NCBI GenBank assembly: GCA_916048095.2
Contig: OU696594.1
Location: forward strand, 1,088,001 to 1,152,000
Direction: 5' to 3'
Source: Sacculina carcini
Taxonomy: Eukaryota > Arthropoda > Thecostraca > Sacculinidae
DNA: 64,000 nucleotides
The notes below the pieces were generated by a model, which was not told the origin of the DNA, ran no database searches, and worked only from the letters and a program-made list of their open reading frames with translations. The translations under genes were made by a program, and so were the position numbers. The stretch's first letter is position 1; each line of letters opens with the position of its first letter. Positions 1 to 9,599 of this stretch are shown here, in pieces.

Positions 1-96
1 CCACAGCAATGTGTCTTGGGGAGAAGAGAAGCCAGAAGAAATGAGTGAGAAGCGCCTCAAAGGTCCGAAGGTCACTGCATTTCAAAAGTCGGCCAC
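1..96 (+). mobile_element. Tc1/mariner transposase fragment, copy 1
   Basis: This stretch is nearly the same as 10781-10872, which encodes the end of the surviving part of a mariner-type transposase (reading ...NNVSWGEE.PEEMSEKRLKGP). It is cut on the left by the window edge. On the right it passes into a CA tract at the same base as the other copy, so the break is older than the duplication of this block. It is a fossil with no complete domain. Confidence 0.75.
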
Positions 97-627
97 ACAC
101 ACACACACGCTTTAATGTTGCATTGAATTGTGTATGTGAACACAGTTGACGCCCATCGTGCAGTGGTTCGTGAGGGATGGGACTGGAGGGAGGGGGAAAT
201 AGACGCTTAATCCTACACGCGCACAAACACAGGGGGTAGACTGTGTGCGGTGGGGATGGCGGGGGTATTGCTGCAAAGAACACAAACGTACACTGAAACA
301 CACACACTGAAACACACACACTGAAACACACATACACTGAAACACACACACACTGTAACACACACACTGAAACACACATACTGAAACACACACACACACT
401 GAAACACACACACACACACACACACTGAAACACACACACACACACACTGAAACACAAACACATACACAAAAACATACACACACTGTAACACACACACACA
501 CACACTGAAACACACACATACACACTGAAACACACACACACACACACTGAAACACACACACACACACAATGAAACAAACACTGAAACACACACAAACACA
601 CACACACACACAATTAAACAAACACTG

Positions 628-681
<54 letters not shown>

Positions 682-690
682 AAACACATA
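97..690. repeat. CA-rich minisatellite punctuated by CTGAAA
   Basis: After about 190 bases of unique sequence (97-280, shared with 10873-11060) the DNA becomes runs of (CA)n broken by CTGAAACACA or CTGTAACACA. The array therefore looks like a minisatellite of variable-length units, not a pure dinucleotide tract. Long open frames of Val/Cys or Thr/His across it are products of the repeat and are not genes. Confidence 0.9.
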
Positions 691-733
691 CACACATGCA
701 CATTTACATACGCACAAACACAAAAATGCACCA

Positions 734-738
<5 letters not shown>

Positions 739-773
<35 letters not shown>
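739..773. repeat. (TA)n microsatellite
   Basis: Pure TA dinucleotide tract following the CA minisatellite. The matching block at 11530-11550 keeps only a short TA tract, so the tract length has changed since the two copies separated. Confidence 0.9.
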
Positions 774-777
<4 letters not shown>

Positions 778-949
778 TGAATACACAGTATTTAGTCAGG
801 CATACATTCAAACATACAGACGAAAAGACAACACAGACACACAATACAACAGACATACAAGGAGTAGAAGAGTTCACCACTTTGTCACATTTGTTTACAT
901 TATCCCCCTTGCCCCTCCCCCCTCTGACGTCACCCCCCTCTGACGTCAC

Positions 950-1205
950 ACTTAACCTAACTTTTTTTACCTAATTTTTCTTTTTTAACCTAACTTTTTT
1001 TAGTTTTTTTACCTAACTTTTTTAACCTAACCTAACTTTTTTTTAGTTTTTTAACCTAACTTTTTTTTTAACCTAACCTAACTTATTTTCTTATTCTATA
1101 CCCAACCTAACCCAACCTAACCTAACTTTTATTTTTAATATTTATTCTATACCTAACCTAACCCAACCTAACCTAACCCAACCTAACTTTTATTTATTCT
1201 ATTTA
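950..1205. repeat. Telomere-like AACCT repeats in Polinton-1 left end
   Basis: AACCTAAC, AACCTAACCTAAC and CCCAACCTAACC words alternate with T-runs. The unit is the complement of TTAGG, the arthropod telomere motif, but is degenerate and interrupted. The same array in inverted form lies at 8225-8480, and a related one starts Polinton-2. Confidence 0.85.
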
Positions 1206-1227
1206 TTTTAAATATGCATACCTGACG

Positions 1228-1238
1228 GGTTTCGAACC
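1228..1238 (-). promoter_or_regulatory. B-box-like word (tRNA/Pol III) in Polinton end
   Basis: On the minus strand this reads GGTTCGAAACC, matching the RNA polymerase III B-box consensus (GGTTCGANNCC); the mirror copy is at 8192-8202 on the plus strand. I found no convincing A box or complete tRNA fold around it, so it may be a tRNA-derived scrap or chance. Confidence 0.3.
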
Positions 1239-1753
1239 GGGGTCCTCGCAGAGTTCAGTCACAGCGGGAATATGCTGGTGGAACTAGACATATTTGTTTG
1301 CGCCGCATTTGTCTCTAAATTATTTTGTTTGTCTCTTTCACGCCACATTTGTTTGATTTACAGTATATAATAAGCATTTCTTCTATACCCTTTACCAAAA
1401 TTATTTTCAATTATAGTTGAAATGGGTGTTATGTTTATACAAAATGGTTTGACTAAATCGGTAATTAAAACGGTCGCAAAGACAATGTACAAAATTGAAT
1501 TCATGTATTCAAACACGTTGAAGTTCTTGATAGTAAAATGTACCGGTAATCAAATTTCCATCATCATCACACAGCTTATACATGGGAATTGATCGACGTT
1601 TGTATATGGAATCAATTTTGAACGTTTCGTTGCTAAATGTCTGTCGATATCCTTTTTCAAAGAGCGTTTTCGGTATAAACATTCGCACATGATCGCCTAC
1701 GCGAAGCTTTGGTGTTTGTTTTTTGCGCGACAATGTGTTGACCAAATGTTGAT

Positions 1754-4700
1754 TTGATAAAGTTACAGCGCGAGGTGCCATACCGGTATGTTGACGTCAT
1801 CACGAAGATCACGGCATTCCTCGACACTCCATATTTCTGCGAGGAATGCCAAACGCGCTACACTCATCCTCGTCAACATACCTGTGCCGGAGGTTGCAAG
1901 GACTGCGGAGCGCCTCATCGATGCCAGCGGGAAAGTGCGTTAACCCATTGTCCCGAATGTAGTTTAGATTTCATTTCCAGCTCCTGTTTCGAGGCTCACA
2001 AACAATCACGCTGTAAGGTGCGGCGTGGGTGTCCCAGATGTGGTGATATTTTGTACCCCACGTACAAAAGTCGCCATGTCTGTGGCACTCACATATGCCC
2101 TTACTGTCGTGAACGAGTCACGAACCACGAGCTCATAGGTGCGGAAAACGTCCATCGTTGCTTTCTCCAACCTTCGCATCAATCTTCTGTCAACAAAAAA
2201 CAAATCTATATCTTTTACGACTTTGAGTGTATGATTGACACCAGCACCAACCTTCACATTCCTAATCATTGTGTCGCACACGTATGTTGTGAGTCCTGCT
2301 TTGATTGCATTGACCGGCCATGCACTGACTGTGGGACAGAGCAGCACGAACATGTGTTATCTGGCCCAACGACAACACAAGACTTTGGTCAGTGGCTTTT
2401 CACGCTCAAGGACGCGAAAGCTATTGCCCATTATGCCCAAGGTTATGACAACAACATTGTTGCCAATTACGCGTTGAGCCAAGGTGTGGTGCCAGACCTG
2501 ATCATGAACGGCAGAAAAATCCTCTCCATGCGCTTCTCCAACTCCAAACTCCGTTTCATTGATTCCTTCAGTTTCCTTCCTATGCCTCTTGCGAAATTTT
2601 CCAAAACGTTCAACATTCCTGTCCGTAAAGGTTTCTTCCCTCACCTCCTCAACACTAAGGACAATCAAAATTATGTAGGTCCTTTTCCTTCAGCCGATAT
2701 GTTCGACCCGGGTCGCATGTCCACCGAACAGCACGCCGAGTTTCTCACTTGGCATGCCTCGCAGGTGGGCCGGCAGTATGACCTGCGCCAGGAAATGGGA
2801 GCGTACTGCCGCGACGATGTCAATGTACTTCGTCTCGGTAGTATGCGTTTCCGCCAACAATTCATCGAGGTGACTGAGGTGGACCCATTTCAGAGCATCA
2901 CGCTTCCATCTGCGTGTCATGAGGTGTGGCGTCAAAAGTTTTTGCGCAAAGACAGCGTCGCGTTGATACCGAGCCATGAGCACTACCGACCATGTGGCAA
3001 CTACTCGAAGAAATCTATCCAGTGGCTGGAACTGGAGGCGTCGTCTCGCGACATCAATATCCAGCACGCATTTAACTCTGGTGAGGTGCGTATTGGGTCG
3101 TACAAAGTGGACGGCTATGCCAAAGTGGGAGACCAACACCTGCTTTTCGAGTTTCTCGGTTGCTACTTTCATGGTCATCGGCATTCCAGTAAGTGTCTCT
3201 GCGCTAGCAAAAACTGTCGCTATGTCATGAACAGTGGGGCTCCATCAACGCGCCATCTATATGATGGCACCATGGCTCGTCTGGCGATACTGCGAGCCCG
3301 ACCCGACACAACTCTCATCACCATCTGGGAGTGTGAATTTGATGCACTGCTTCGAGACGATGACGACCAGCGTTGTCGCGCCGAAGCAGTGCAAGTCTTG
3401 CCGCCGATGAATGTTCGGGACGCGTTCTACGGAGGGCGAACAGAGGTGTTTCGTCACTATGCCGAATGTGCTGGTGACGAGCGGATCGAGTACGTTGATG
3501 TGTGCTCCTTGTATCCTTACATCCATAAAAACGGAAAATTTTCCCTCGGTCATCCTTCTCACATTTTCCGTCCTCCCATCACAGATTTTCACAAATATTT
3601 CGGCATCATTTATTGCACAATTCTCCCTCCGCACAATCTTCACGTTCCCGTCCTTCCCGCACGCATCAACGACCGCCTCATGTTCACCCTGTGTAGAACA
3701 TGTGCCGAGCAGGGTATCGGTGGCAATTTCACCACGAGGTCGCCGCAGTGTCACCATTCGGACGAGGAGCGCAGTCTCACTTCCAGCTGGGTGTCGCTGG
3801 AAGTAGCAAAAGCTTTGGGGTTGGGGTATCGGCTCACTTCCATCCACGAGTTCCGGCACTTTGCCAACACCACACAGCTCAACGACGGCGAGGCAGGCGG
3901 ACTGTTTGCAGAATATGTAAACAAGTTTTACGCCCTCAAGGTCGGCGCCGAGGGTTATCCCACTCACGTGCAGACTGACGACGACCGACACGACTACAGA
4001 CAGACTCTCGAAGCGCGTGAGGGTATAACCCTGCCGACCATTGAGAGGAATCCGGGCCTGAGAGCTGTGGCCAAATTGTGCCTCAACAGCCAGTGGGGAA
4101 AGCTTGCTCAGGGCGCAAACCTGAGGCAGACTGAATACGTCACTTCCATGCGTCGTGTTTACGATCTGCTGGAGGATCCCGACATGGAGGTCTCCGCGTG
4201 TGACCTCATATCGGTGGCTGACGATAGTGAGGGGGACAGCATAATGCACGATGTATGGAGGCTGACGTATTCCCATCGACAAGACAAGACTGTGGCCGGT
4301 CCGCTTAAAACTAACATAATCCTTGCTGCTTTTGTCACTTGCCAATCCCGACTTTATCTTTACTCTTTCCTGCAACGCCTTAATCCTTTTCAGCTAATAT
4401 ACTGCGACACAGATTCAGTCATTTACAAAACATCACCAGAAATGCCGCGCATACACACATCACACTTTCTCGGCGACATGACTGACGAACTGACTTGTTT
4501 CGGGGCAGGCAGATATATTTCTCATATAGTCTGCCTGTCTCCCAAAAATTACGCTTTTACTGTACACACACCAGACGGGCACACCAAGACTATAGTAAAA
4601 ATGCGCGGCATCACACAAACACACGACACGCAGCAGCTTATTTCCTTGGACGCTTTCCGATCCCTGTTAGAGGCGCCTGGGTCCACAATCAAAGTCCCCT

Positions 4701-4768
4701 TTCGGCAAATTAAAAAGACTGTAGATTTTAAGATAATTACGGTGGGAGGGCAAAAATTAATAGGTTAG
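1754..4768 (+). CDS. Polinton protein-primed DNA polymerase B
   Basis: This 1004-residue frame carries the family B protein-primed polymerase that copies Polinton DNA from a terminal protein. In order: a Cys/His-rich N-terminal part (about residues 28-135, many CxxC pairs, likely zinc binding); exonuclease motif I YDFE (about 155); Exo II region with YDNN (about 231); Exo III YCRDD (about 351); palm motif A DVCSLYP (about 582); motif B LNSQWGKL (about 776); motif C YCDTDS (about 883). All the catalytic acids expected for exonuclease and polymerase are visible, so the gene looks whole. The first ATG lies inside the left inverted repeat, antisense to copied integrase sequence, so the true N-terminus is unsure. 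It is followed by a microsatellite and then the ATPase. The family assignment is firm. Confidence 0.93.
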   Translation: MIKLQREVPYRYVDVITKITAFLDTPYFCEECQTRYTHPRQHTCAGGCKDCGAPHRCQRESALTHCPECSLDFISSSCFEAHKQSRCKVRRGCPRCGDILYPTYKSRHVCGTHICPYCRERVTNHELIGAENVHRCFLQPSHQSSVNKKQIYIFYDFECMIDTSTNLHIPNHCVAHVCCESCFDCIDRPCTDCGTEQHEHVLSGPTTTQDFGQWLFTLKDAKAIAHYAQGYDNNIVANYALSQGVVPDLIMNGRKILSMRFSNSKLRFIDSFSFLPMPLAKFSKTFNIPVRKGFFPHLLNTKDNQNYVGPFPSADMFDPGRMSTEQHAEFLTWHASQVGRQYDLRQEMGAYCRDDVNVLRLGSMRFRQQFIEVTEVDPFQSITLPSACHEVWRQKFLRKDSVALIPSHEHYRPCGNYSKKSIQWLELEASSRDINIQHAFNSGEVRIGSYKVDGYAKVGDQHLLFEFLGCYFHGHRHSSKCLCASKNCRYVMNSGAPSTRHLYDGTMARLAILRARPDTTLITIWECEFDALLRDDDDQRCRAEAVQVLPPMNVRDAFYGGRTEVFRHYAECAGDERIEYVDVCSLYPYIHKNGKFSLGHPSHIFRPPITDFHKYFGIIYCTILPPHNLHVPVLPARINDRLMFTLCRTCAEQGIGGNFTTRSPQCHHSDEERSLTSSWVSLEVAKALGLGYRLTSIHEFRHFANTTQLNDGEAGGLFAEYVNKFYALKVGAEGYPTHVQTDDDRHDYRQTLEAREGITLPTIERNPGLRAVAKLCLNSQWGKLAQGANLRQTEYVTSMRRVYDLLEDPDMEVSACDLISVADDSEGDSIMHDVWRLTYSHRQDKTVAGPLKTNIILAAFVTCQSRLYLYSFLQRLNPFQLIYCDTDSVIYKTSPEMPRIHTSHFLGDMTDELTCFGAGRYISHIVCLSPKNYAFTVHTPDGHTKTIVKMRGITQTHDTQQLISLDAFRSLLEAPGSTIKVPFRQIKKTVDFKIITVGGQKLIG

Positions 4769-5146
4769 TTTCCAGCAAACGCAGGGTCCTTCCCGATTAT
4801 CGCACCTTCCCGTACGGCTTCACCGACTGACCGACCGACCGACCGACATCATCATCATCGTTATTTATTGCTACTTATTTGCTGTGTTACCAGCGTTAGT
4901 TGTGCTAGATGTGTTAGTTGTGCTCGATGTATTGGTTTTTAATATAAAAGTGTTAGCAGTGTTAGTGTGTTAGTTGTGCTAGTGTGTTAGCTGTGTGTTA
5001 GTTGTGCTAGTGTGTTAGATGTGTTAGTTGTGCTAGTGTGTTAGCTGTGTTAGTGTGTTATATAAATATCAAAGTGTTGGTGTGTGTGTGTGTGTGTGTG
5101 TGTGTTATATAAATATAAAAGTGTTGGTGTGTATACATGTTTTGGT

Positions 5147-5183
<37 letters not shown>

Positions 5184-5340
5184 ATAAATATAAAAGTGTT
5201 GATGTGTATACATGCTTTGGTGTGTATGTGTGTGTGTGTGTGCTAGTGTGTGTGTGAGTGTGTGTGTGTGTGGGTGTGTGTGTGTGTTGTGCAAGCTTTA
5301 ATATACAAGTGTTGATGTGTATGTGTGTCATTCAATTGAC
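4769..5340. repeat. Microsatellite cluster between polymerase and ATPase
   Basis: It contains short (CCGA)n and (CAT)n runs, then GTGTTAGTTGTGCTAG-type units, then (TG)n tracts separated by a repeated TATAAATATAAAAGTGTTGGTG-like spacer seen at about 5048, 5107 and 5185. No gene is visible. It lies where a full Polinton could hold further genes, so it may mark an old internal deletion filled by repeat growth. Confidence 0.85.
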
Positions 5341-5525
5341 AATCACCGAGATGGTGACGAATATAATGTTGCTCCTATTATCACTATTGCTCCTTGTCAA
5401 CTAAGTTGAAAGTGTAATTGCAGAGCTGGTAATAGTGGGATTGTTATATGATCCGACTAAACATCGGGAGTGGTTGGACGCTGATGTTCAGCGCAAAACT
5501 GGTCGCACATCAGCAAAACATACTT

Positions 5526-5534
5526 TATATAATA
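5526..5534 (+). promoter_or_regulatory. TATA-like box upstream of the ATPase
   Basis: TATATAATA lies about 44 bases before the ATPase ATG at 5578. The 5341-5577 stretch has no other recognisable feature beyond a short basic open frame (5435-5620) without known relatives. The distance suits a polymerase II core promoter with a short leader. Confidence 0.4.
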
Positions 5535-5577
5535 CCCCTATAGTTAAACGTAGATCAGTTTCATCGGTACGGCGGGT

Positions 5578-6237
5578 ATGGAAACGTTTGACGCACGTCT
5601 TGTTACACCGTTCACAATGATCTTGTCCGGTCCTTCAGGGTCCGGCAAGAGTCAATATATAGTCGACATGCTGACACGGGCGGACCAAGTGCTCACCCGA
5701 AGCCCCGATTATGTACTGTATTGCCACGGAACTGCAGCGCCAGATCATATAGATAAGATTTTAGTTAACGAGATGCAGTACGGGGTGCCATCGCATGAGG
5801 AAATTCAACGATTGGCAAGCAAACATAAACACGGTAAAGGTTGCATGGTCATTATCGACGACTTACTGGATGCTGTGGAAGGGCCTGTTGTACGTGACAT
5901 GTTTACAAAAACGTCACGTCACGACAACATGAGTGTACTATTTGTCACCCAAAGCACGTTTCTCAAGTCACCAAACTACCGCACAATCAGCCTAAATACA
6001 AATTATTATGTATTTTTTCGTAATTTTCGAGATCAAACACCACTGCGCGCATTTGTTCAACAGTACATGCCAGATAATATCAGGTTCATTATGGATGTTT
6101 ATAGAGACGTAATGAAGAAAATGTACGGTCATTTGCTTGTGGATTTGCGTCAACAAACTGACAACAGACTACGTGTGCGTAGCAATGTGTTGGAACAACC
6201 CATAATAGTTTATCTTCCCGCTTTGAGGTATAAATAG
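5578..6237 (+). CDS. Polinton FtsK/HerA-type DNA-packaging ATPase
   Basis: A 219-residue P-loop ATPase of the A32/FtsK-HerA group, thought to drive genome packaging into Polinton capsids. The Walker A motif GPSGSGKS sits at about residues 18-25, a hydrophobic strand ending in two acids (MVIIDD, about 95-100) is Walker B, and a TQ pair follows in LFVTQS (about 124) as the polar sensor. The length fits the family. The start at 5578 is chosen because it leaves the usual short N-terminus before the P-loop and has a TATA-like box 44 bases upstream. Its stop codon is the TAG of a TATAAATAG box that precedes the next gene. It looks whole. Confidence 0.93.
   Translation: METFDARLVTPFTMILSGPSGSGKSQYIVDMLTRADQVLTRSPDYVLYCHGTAAPDHIDKILVNEMQYGVPSHEEIQRLASKHKHGKGCMVIIDDLLDAVEGPVVRDMFTKTSRHDNMSVLFVTQSTFLKSPNYRTISLNTNYYVFFRNFRDQTPLRAFVQQYMPDNIRFIMDVYRDVMKKMYGHLLVDLRQQTDNRLRVRSNVLEQPIIVYLPALRYK
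6229..6237 (+). promoter_or_regulatory. TATA box overlapping the ATPase stop codon
   Basis: TATAAATAG is a strong TATA box 34 bases upstream of the ATG at 6272. It also encodes the last two residues and stop of the ATPase, so promoter and coding sequence share the same nine bases. Confidence 0.6.
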
Positions 6238-6271
6238 CACATATAGTTGAACAAGTGAATCATTTGTCAAC

Positions 6272-6601
6272 ATGTCGTCGACGTTGCAACGCTGTTGGCC
6301 GACAATCCAATCACTTCCGCGTCTCACACACCGTCAACAAAAAGCCGTTCTCAACACGTACGACCCTGCTCTGATACGGGCTATTTGTGAAATTTGTCAT
6401 AACCTGTTGCAAGACCGTGTCCCTTTGGAAAAGAAACAAAAGCGTCGCCTATCCAAATACAAGAAAATACTACGTAAATTGGGTGACAAACGTCCGTCAC
6501 TGAAGAAAAAACAACGAGTGCTGGTGCAAAGCGGAAAATTTCTCTCCGCCCTTATACCCGTGGTTGCATCGGTTATAAGCTGTATACTTTCTGCAAAGTA
6601 A
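6272..6601 (+). CDS. Small basic Polinton protein with hydrophobic tail
   Basis: A 109-residue protein without a known activity. Residues about 28-50 hold an ICEICHNLL segment, residues 52-85 are strongly basic (KKQKRR, KYKKILRK, KKKQR), and residues 88-107 are hydrophobic (GKFLSALIPVVASVISCIL), ending AK. I recall similar short proteins with a basic middle and a G-F-L...hydrophobic end from other Polintons, where their function is unknown. It has its own TATA box and its stop overlaps the next start by one base (TAATG). A membrane-active or DNA-binding virion component would fit the composition, but that is inference. Confidence 0.7.
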   Translation: MSSTLQRCWPTIQSLPRLTHRQQKAVLNTYDPALIRAICEICHNLLQDRVPLEKKQKRRLSKYKKILRKLGDKRPSLKKKQRVLVQSGKFLSALIPVVASVISCILSAK

Positions 6602-7095
6602 TGAGCGCCTTCCAACGAATGGTTCTCATATCACAAGCCACATATGATGAAATGCAAGGTCGAACCATGGCCACAACCACATCCCCTCTAGAGCAAATTC
6701 TTAACAAGTCTACAGGGAATGCCGAAGCGAAACGGATCGAGTACATGAACGCCTGGCGCCCTGAACAGACCACCGCTCCTGCTCCGTCTGTAGAGTCTGA
6801 TAAATGGCTCCAACTTGTACCATCCAGCTATAAAAAACACGCACAATTCGTGCTTTCCCAATTGAGTAATGTGCTGAGATGGGACAACAACACCGGTATC
6901 ATTTATCTCAATCACGCACAAATTCCTCGGAGCAATATTGTCGATGTGGTAAACTATATCGTTCGACGTCGTAAAAGTGTTCCTGAGCCAACAGGGTGGG
7001 CACAGCTGCGACAACTGATTGAGTCGTTGAATTTACCGCGAGAAGTTGCCCCGAATATTCACGGGCAGCGAGTTTCGACAGTTGATCAACGATAG
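6601..7095 (+). CDS. Polinton-associated protein of unknown function
   Basis: A 164-residue protein that begins at the TAATG shared with the previous gene. It opens with MSAFQRMVLISQATYDEM, then a segment rich in Gln, Asn and Ala, an aromatic-rich middle (about 75-115: LPSSYKKHAQFVLSQL-like helix then a WDNNTGIIYL strand) and a C-terminal part with IPRSNIVDVVNYIVRRR (about 116-135). The order 'short basic protein, this protein, integrase' is one I associate with Polintons, which supports a real gene. No catalytic motif is evident. It could be a virion or replication accessory protein. Confidence 0.65.
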   Translation: MSAFQRMVLISQATYDEMQGRTMATTTSPLEQILNKSTGNAEAKRIEYMNAWRPEQTTAPAPSVESDKWLQLVPSSYKKHAQFVLSQLSNVLRWDNNTGIIYLNHAQIPRSNIVDVVNYIVRRRKSVPEPTGWAQLRQLIESLNLPREVAPNIHGQRVSTVDQR

Positions 7096-7099
7096 GCAA

Positions 7100-7921
7100 A
7101 TATCCCGCGCAAATGGATAGTAGGCTGATTTGGTCGTAAAGAACCAAACAACTCCATCTTCCAGTACGTAAACGATTTGTGCGCAATGCATACACCTCCA
7201 CCGGACTAAATGATACATGGCAAGTTGATTTGTGCGATGTTTCACGTCTGCGTGGCCATAACACACAAGTGCGTTATTTGTTGGGTGTAATTGACGTGTT
7301 TAGCAGACAGGCATATGTGCGTGCATAACATAGTAAACGGGGACCTGCCGTGGCCAAAGCAATGAACCATATTCTCACCAACAATTGCACACCGATGCAA
7401 ATAATGAGCGACCATGGTGGTGAATTCACAGGGCGAGAATTTCAACGTGTAATGAAAGAGCACAACGTGTATCATTATACGACATCTACAATCATACGGA
7501 AGGCGTGGATAATTGAACGATTTTTCCGGACTCTGCTCTCGCTGATACACAAGTTTATGACCGAAAACAACACAAAACACTTTGTCAAAAATCTACCTCA
7601 ATTGGTGAATTTGTATAACAGCACTGTATATAGATCAATCGGTATGGCACCTCGCGCTGTAACTTTATCAAATCACTTGGTCACTTGGTCAACACATTGT
7701 CGCGCAAAAAACAAACACCAAAGCTTCGCGTAGGCGATCATGTGCGAATGTTTATACCGAAAACGCTCTTTGAAAAAGGATATCGACAGACATTTAGCAA
7801 CGAAACGTTCAAAATTGATTCCATATACAAACGTCGATCAATTCCCATGTATAAGCTGTGTGATGATGATGGAAATTTGATTACCGGTACATTTTACTAT
7901 CAAGAACTTCAACGTGTTTGA
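7100..7921 (+). pseudogene. Polinton retroviral-type integrase region (broken)
   Basis: Core-domain words of a retroviral-like integrase are seen in order: DTWQVDL (first Asp), YLLGVIDVFSR, SDHGGEF (second Asp) and a Glu-bearing ERFFRTL helix, then a C-terminal domain with RVGDHVR...KGY and the ending GTFYYQELQRV. These enzymes insert Polinton DNA. The region has about three breaks and is not expected to make active enzyme. Its last part lies in the right inverted repeat and is therefore also present, antisense, at 1509-1781. Confidence 0.88.
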
Positions 7922-8565
7922 ATACATGAATTCAATTTTGTACATTGTCTTTGCGACCGTTTTAATTACCGATTTAGTCAAACCATTTTGTATAAACATA
8001 ACACCCATTTCAACTATAATTGAAAATAATTTTGGTAAAGGGTATAGAAGAAATGCTTATTATATACTGTAAATCAAACAAATGTGGCGTGAAAGAGACA
8101 AACAAAATAATTTAGAGACAAATGCGGCGCAAACAAATATGTCTAGTTCCACCAGCATATTCCCGCTGTGACTGAACTCTGCGAGGACCCCGGTTCGAAA
8201 CCCGTCAGGTATGCATATTTAAAATAAATAGAATAAATAAAAGTTAGGTTGGGTTAGGTTAGGTTGGGTTAGGTTAGGTATAGAATAAATATTAAAAATA
8301 AAAGTTAGGTTAGGTTGGGTTAGTTTGGGTATAGAATAAGAAAATAAGTTAGGTTAGGTTAAAAAAAAAGTTAGGTTAAAAAACTAAAAAAAGTTAGGTT
8401 AGGTTAAAAAAGTTAGGTAAAAAAACTACAAAAAGTTAGGTTAAAAAAGAAAAATTAGGTAAAAAAAGTTAGGTTAAGTGTGACGTCAGAGGGGGTGACG
8501 TCAGAGGAGGGAGGGGCAAGGGGGATAATGTAAACAAATGTGACAAAGTGGTGAACTCTTCTACT
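7643..8565 (-). repeat. Polinton-1 right terminal inverted repeat
   Basis: Partner of 863-1787. Reading inward from 8565 it shows the same tip, two TGACGTCA-type motifs, the TTAGG-like array, the B-box-like word and the integrase tail. Small differences between the two ends (T-run length, a few substitutions) suggest they are no longer being kept identical. Confidence 0.88.
8225..8480. repeat. Telomere-like TTAGG repeats in Polinton-1 right end
   Basis: TTAGGTTGGGTTAGGTTAGG-like and AAAAAGTTAGGTT words form a degenerate array, the inverse of the one at 950-1205. Confidence 0.85.
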
Positions 8566-8570
8566 CAAGG

Positions 8571-8880
8571 ATATACACTCGACAACAAACTGACAAAGAA
8601 CACAACACAACAGACACACAAACACAAACAGCAGAACTCAACACAACAGACACAAACACAAACAGCAGAACTCAATATAACATACACACAAAGACACACA
8701 TTCAAACAAACAGAAAGAGTAATAAGCCCTACAGACATACAAACACAAACAAAATAACTCAACACAACACAGAGACAGCATATAATCCGAAAACATACAA
8801 ACACAACACCAGAAAACACACCCACACACACACACACATGAAACACACATGCACATAACAGATAAAATTGCGAAACGATC
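8571..8880. repeat. CA/ACACAA-rich microsatellite
   Basis: ACAGACACACAAACACAA-type words and short (CA)n follow the Polinton target site. No gene or structured element is visible here. Confidence 0.7.
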
Positions 8881-8929
8881 AAACCTTATAATCACTACTA
8901 ATACGAGTATATACAATATTATTAGACTA

Positions 8930-9345
8930 TAATAAGACTTAGTTAGAAAAATATTCTCATTATGTTCTATTAAAAGAGGTAGAGATTTGATTGAGCGTAT
9001 TGAGGGCGAAAGTCTATTGTAGATACGTGGTCCTAAGATAAAGAAACAACGATTGTAGTGAGAATGCCTTGAAGGAAAGGAAGATTCAGCTAGTAGAAAA
9101 GGATCATTAGAAGACCTAAATGAGAGAGATGAGATTTTATGAGACAGAAGATCGAATAGATACGCAGGCTTACGAAGATGAAGAGTTGAACGAATAATTA
9201 AACAAATACGATACTCAATATGAGCCTTAATGGGAAGTAATTTGAGTTTTTGTAGAAAACAAGAAACATGAGAGCCTGAAGGAAGATTAAATACCATACG
9301 ACAAGCCTTATTAATAATAGAACCTTGAGGTACACCACAAGTTAG
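8930..9345 (-). pseudogene. LINE ORF2 tail with internal deletion
   Basis: On the minus strand the reverse-transcriptase word GVPQGSI (about 9324-9342) runs almost directly into the region after the polymerase, LPIKAHIEYRICL...KPAYLFDLL...RHSHYNR...GPRIYNRLSPSIR, which is the usual end of CR1/Jockey-type ORF2. Some 100-150 residues of palm and thumb normally lie between these parts, so the copy is internally deleted. It ends in a CA-rich region. A related tail lies at 47905-48159. Confidence 0.75.
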
Positions 9346-9379
9346 TGGACAAGCCTACTACAAGAATCAGCGACAGACA

Positions 9380-9448
9380 AACACGCACACACACATGCAC
9401 ACAATCACACACTAACACGTGCAGATACAATCACACACAATCACACAT

Positions 9449-9534
<86 letters not shown>

Positions 9535-9535
9535 T
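9380..9535. repeat. (CA)n then long (TA)n microsatellite
   Basis: CA-rich DNA passes into an uninterrupted TA tract of about 68 bases (9463-9530), followed by another CA-rich patch. Confidence 0.9.
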
Positions 9536-9599
9536 ACATTATGCATCACACACATACACACACGTACAGAGGTTGTCTTTATATACATATGCATACATG

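Larger units (their letters stand above)
863..1787 (+). repeat. Polinton-1 left terminal inverted repeat
   Basis: It is inverted with respect to 7643-8565. It holds a G/C-rich tip (CCCCTCCCCC, TGACGTCA-like motifs), a block of AACCT/AACCTAACTTTT repeats, a tRNA B-box-like word, and at its inner end an antisense copy of the last 80 or so integrase codons. Because integrase coding lies inside the repeat, the inverted repeat has grown inward over the integrase tail and copied it to the other end. The polymerase frame opens within it. Confidence 0.88.
863..8565. mobile_element. Polinton-1 (Maverick), reduced
   Basis: The ends read AGTAGAAG...CTTCTACT, fitting the AG...CT ends usual for Polintons, and are the tips of about 920-bp inverted repeats. 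The 5-bp direct repeat CAAGG touches both ends (858-862 and 8566-8570); Polintons normally make a 6-bp duplication, and here the sixth base fits only if one end is shifted by one. Genes inside, all on the plus strand, are protein-primed DNA polymerase B, packaging ATPase, two small Polinton proteins and an integrase region. At 7.7 kb it is about half the usual 15-20 kb. No protease or capsid genes lie inside; a microsatellite sits between polymerase and ATPase where they could have been lost. The integrase is broken (about three breaks) while the other four reading frames look whole. Inferred: a moderately young, non-autonomous copy. Confidence 0.9.

Noticed and set aside
112-786. Long open frames of Val/Cys or Thr/His over CA/GT tracts (also near 5.1, 8.6, 11.0-11.6, 25.3 and 49 kb)
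   Set aside because: They are translations of dinucleotide repeats, open in several frames and on both strands.
950-1205. True telomere or chromosome end
   Set aside because: The array is short, interrupted by T-runs, occurs inverted at both ends of a Polinton, and has unique DNA on both sides.
2006-4375. Minus-strand open frames under the polymerase gene, including one of 372 codons
   Set aside because: Shadow frames. The plus strand carries all family B polymerase motifs.
8161-8215. Complete tRNA gene around the B-box word
   Set aside because: No D-arm/A box or acceptor stem could be paired.
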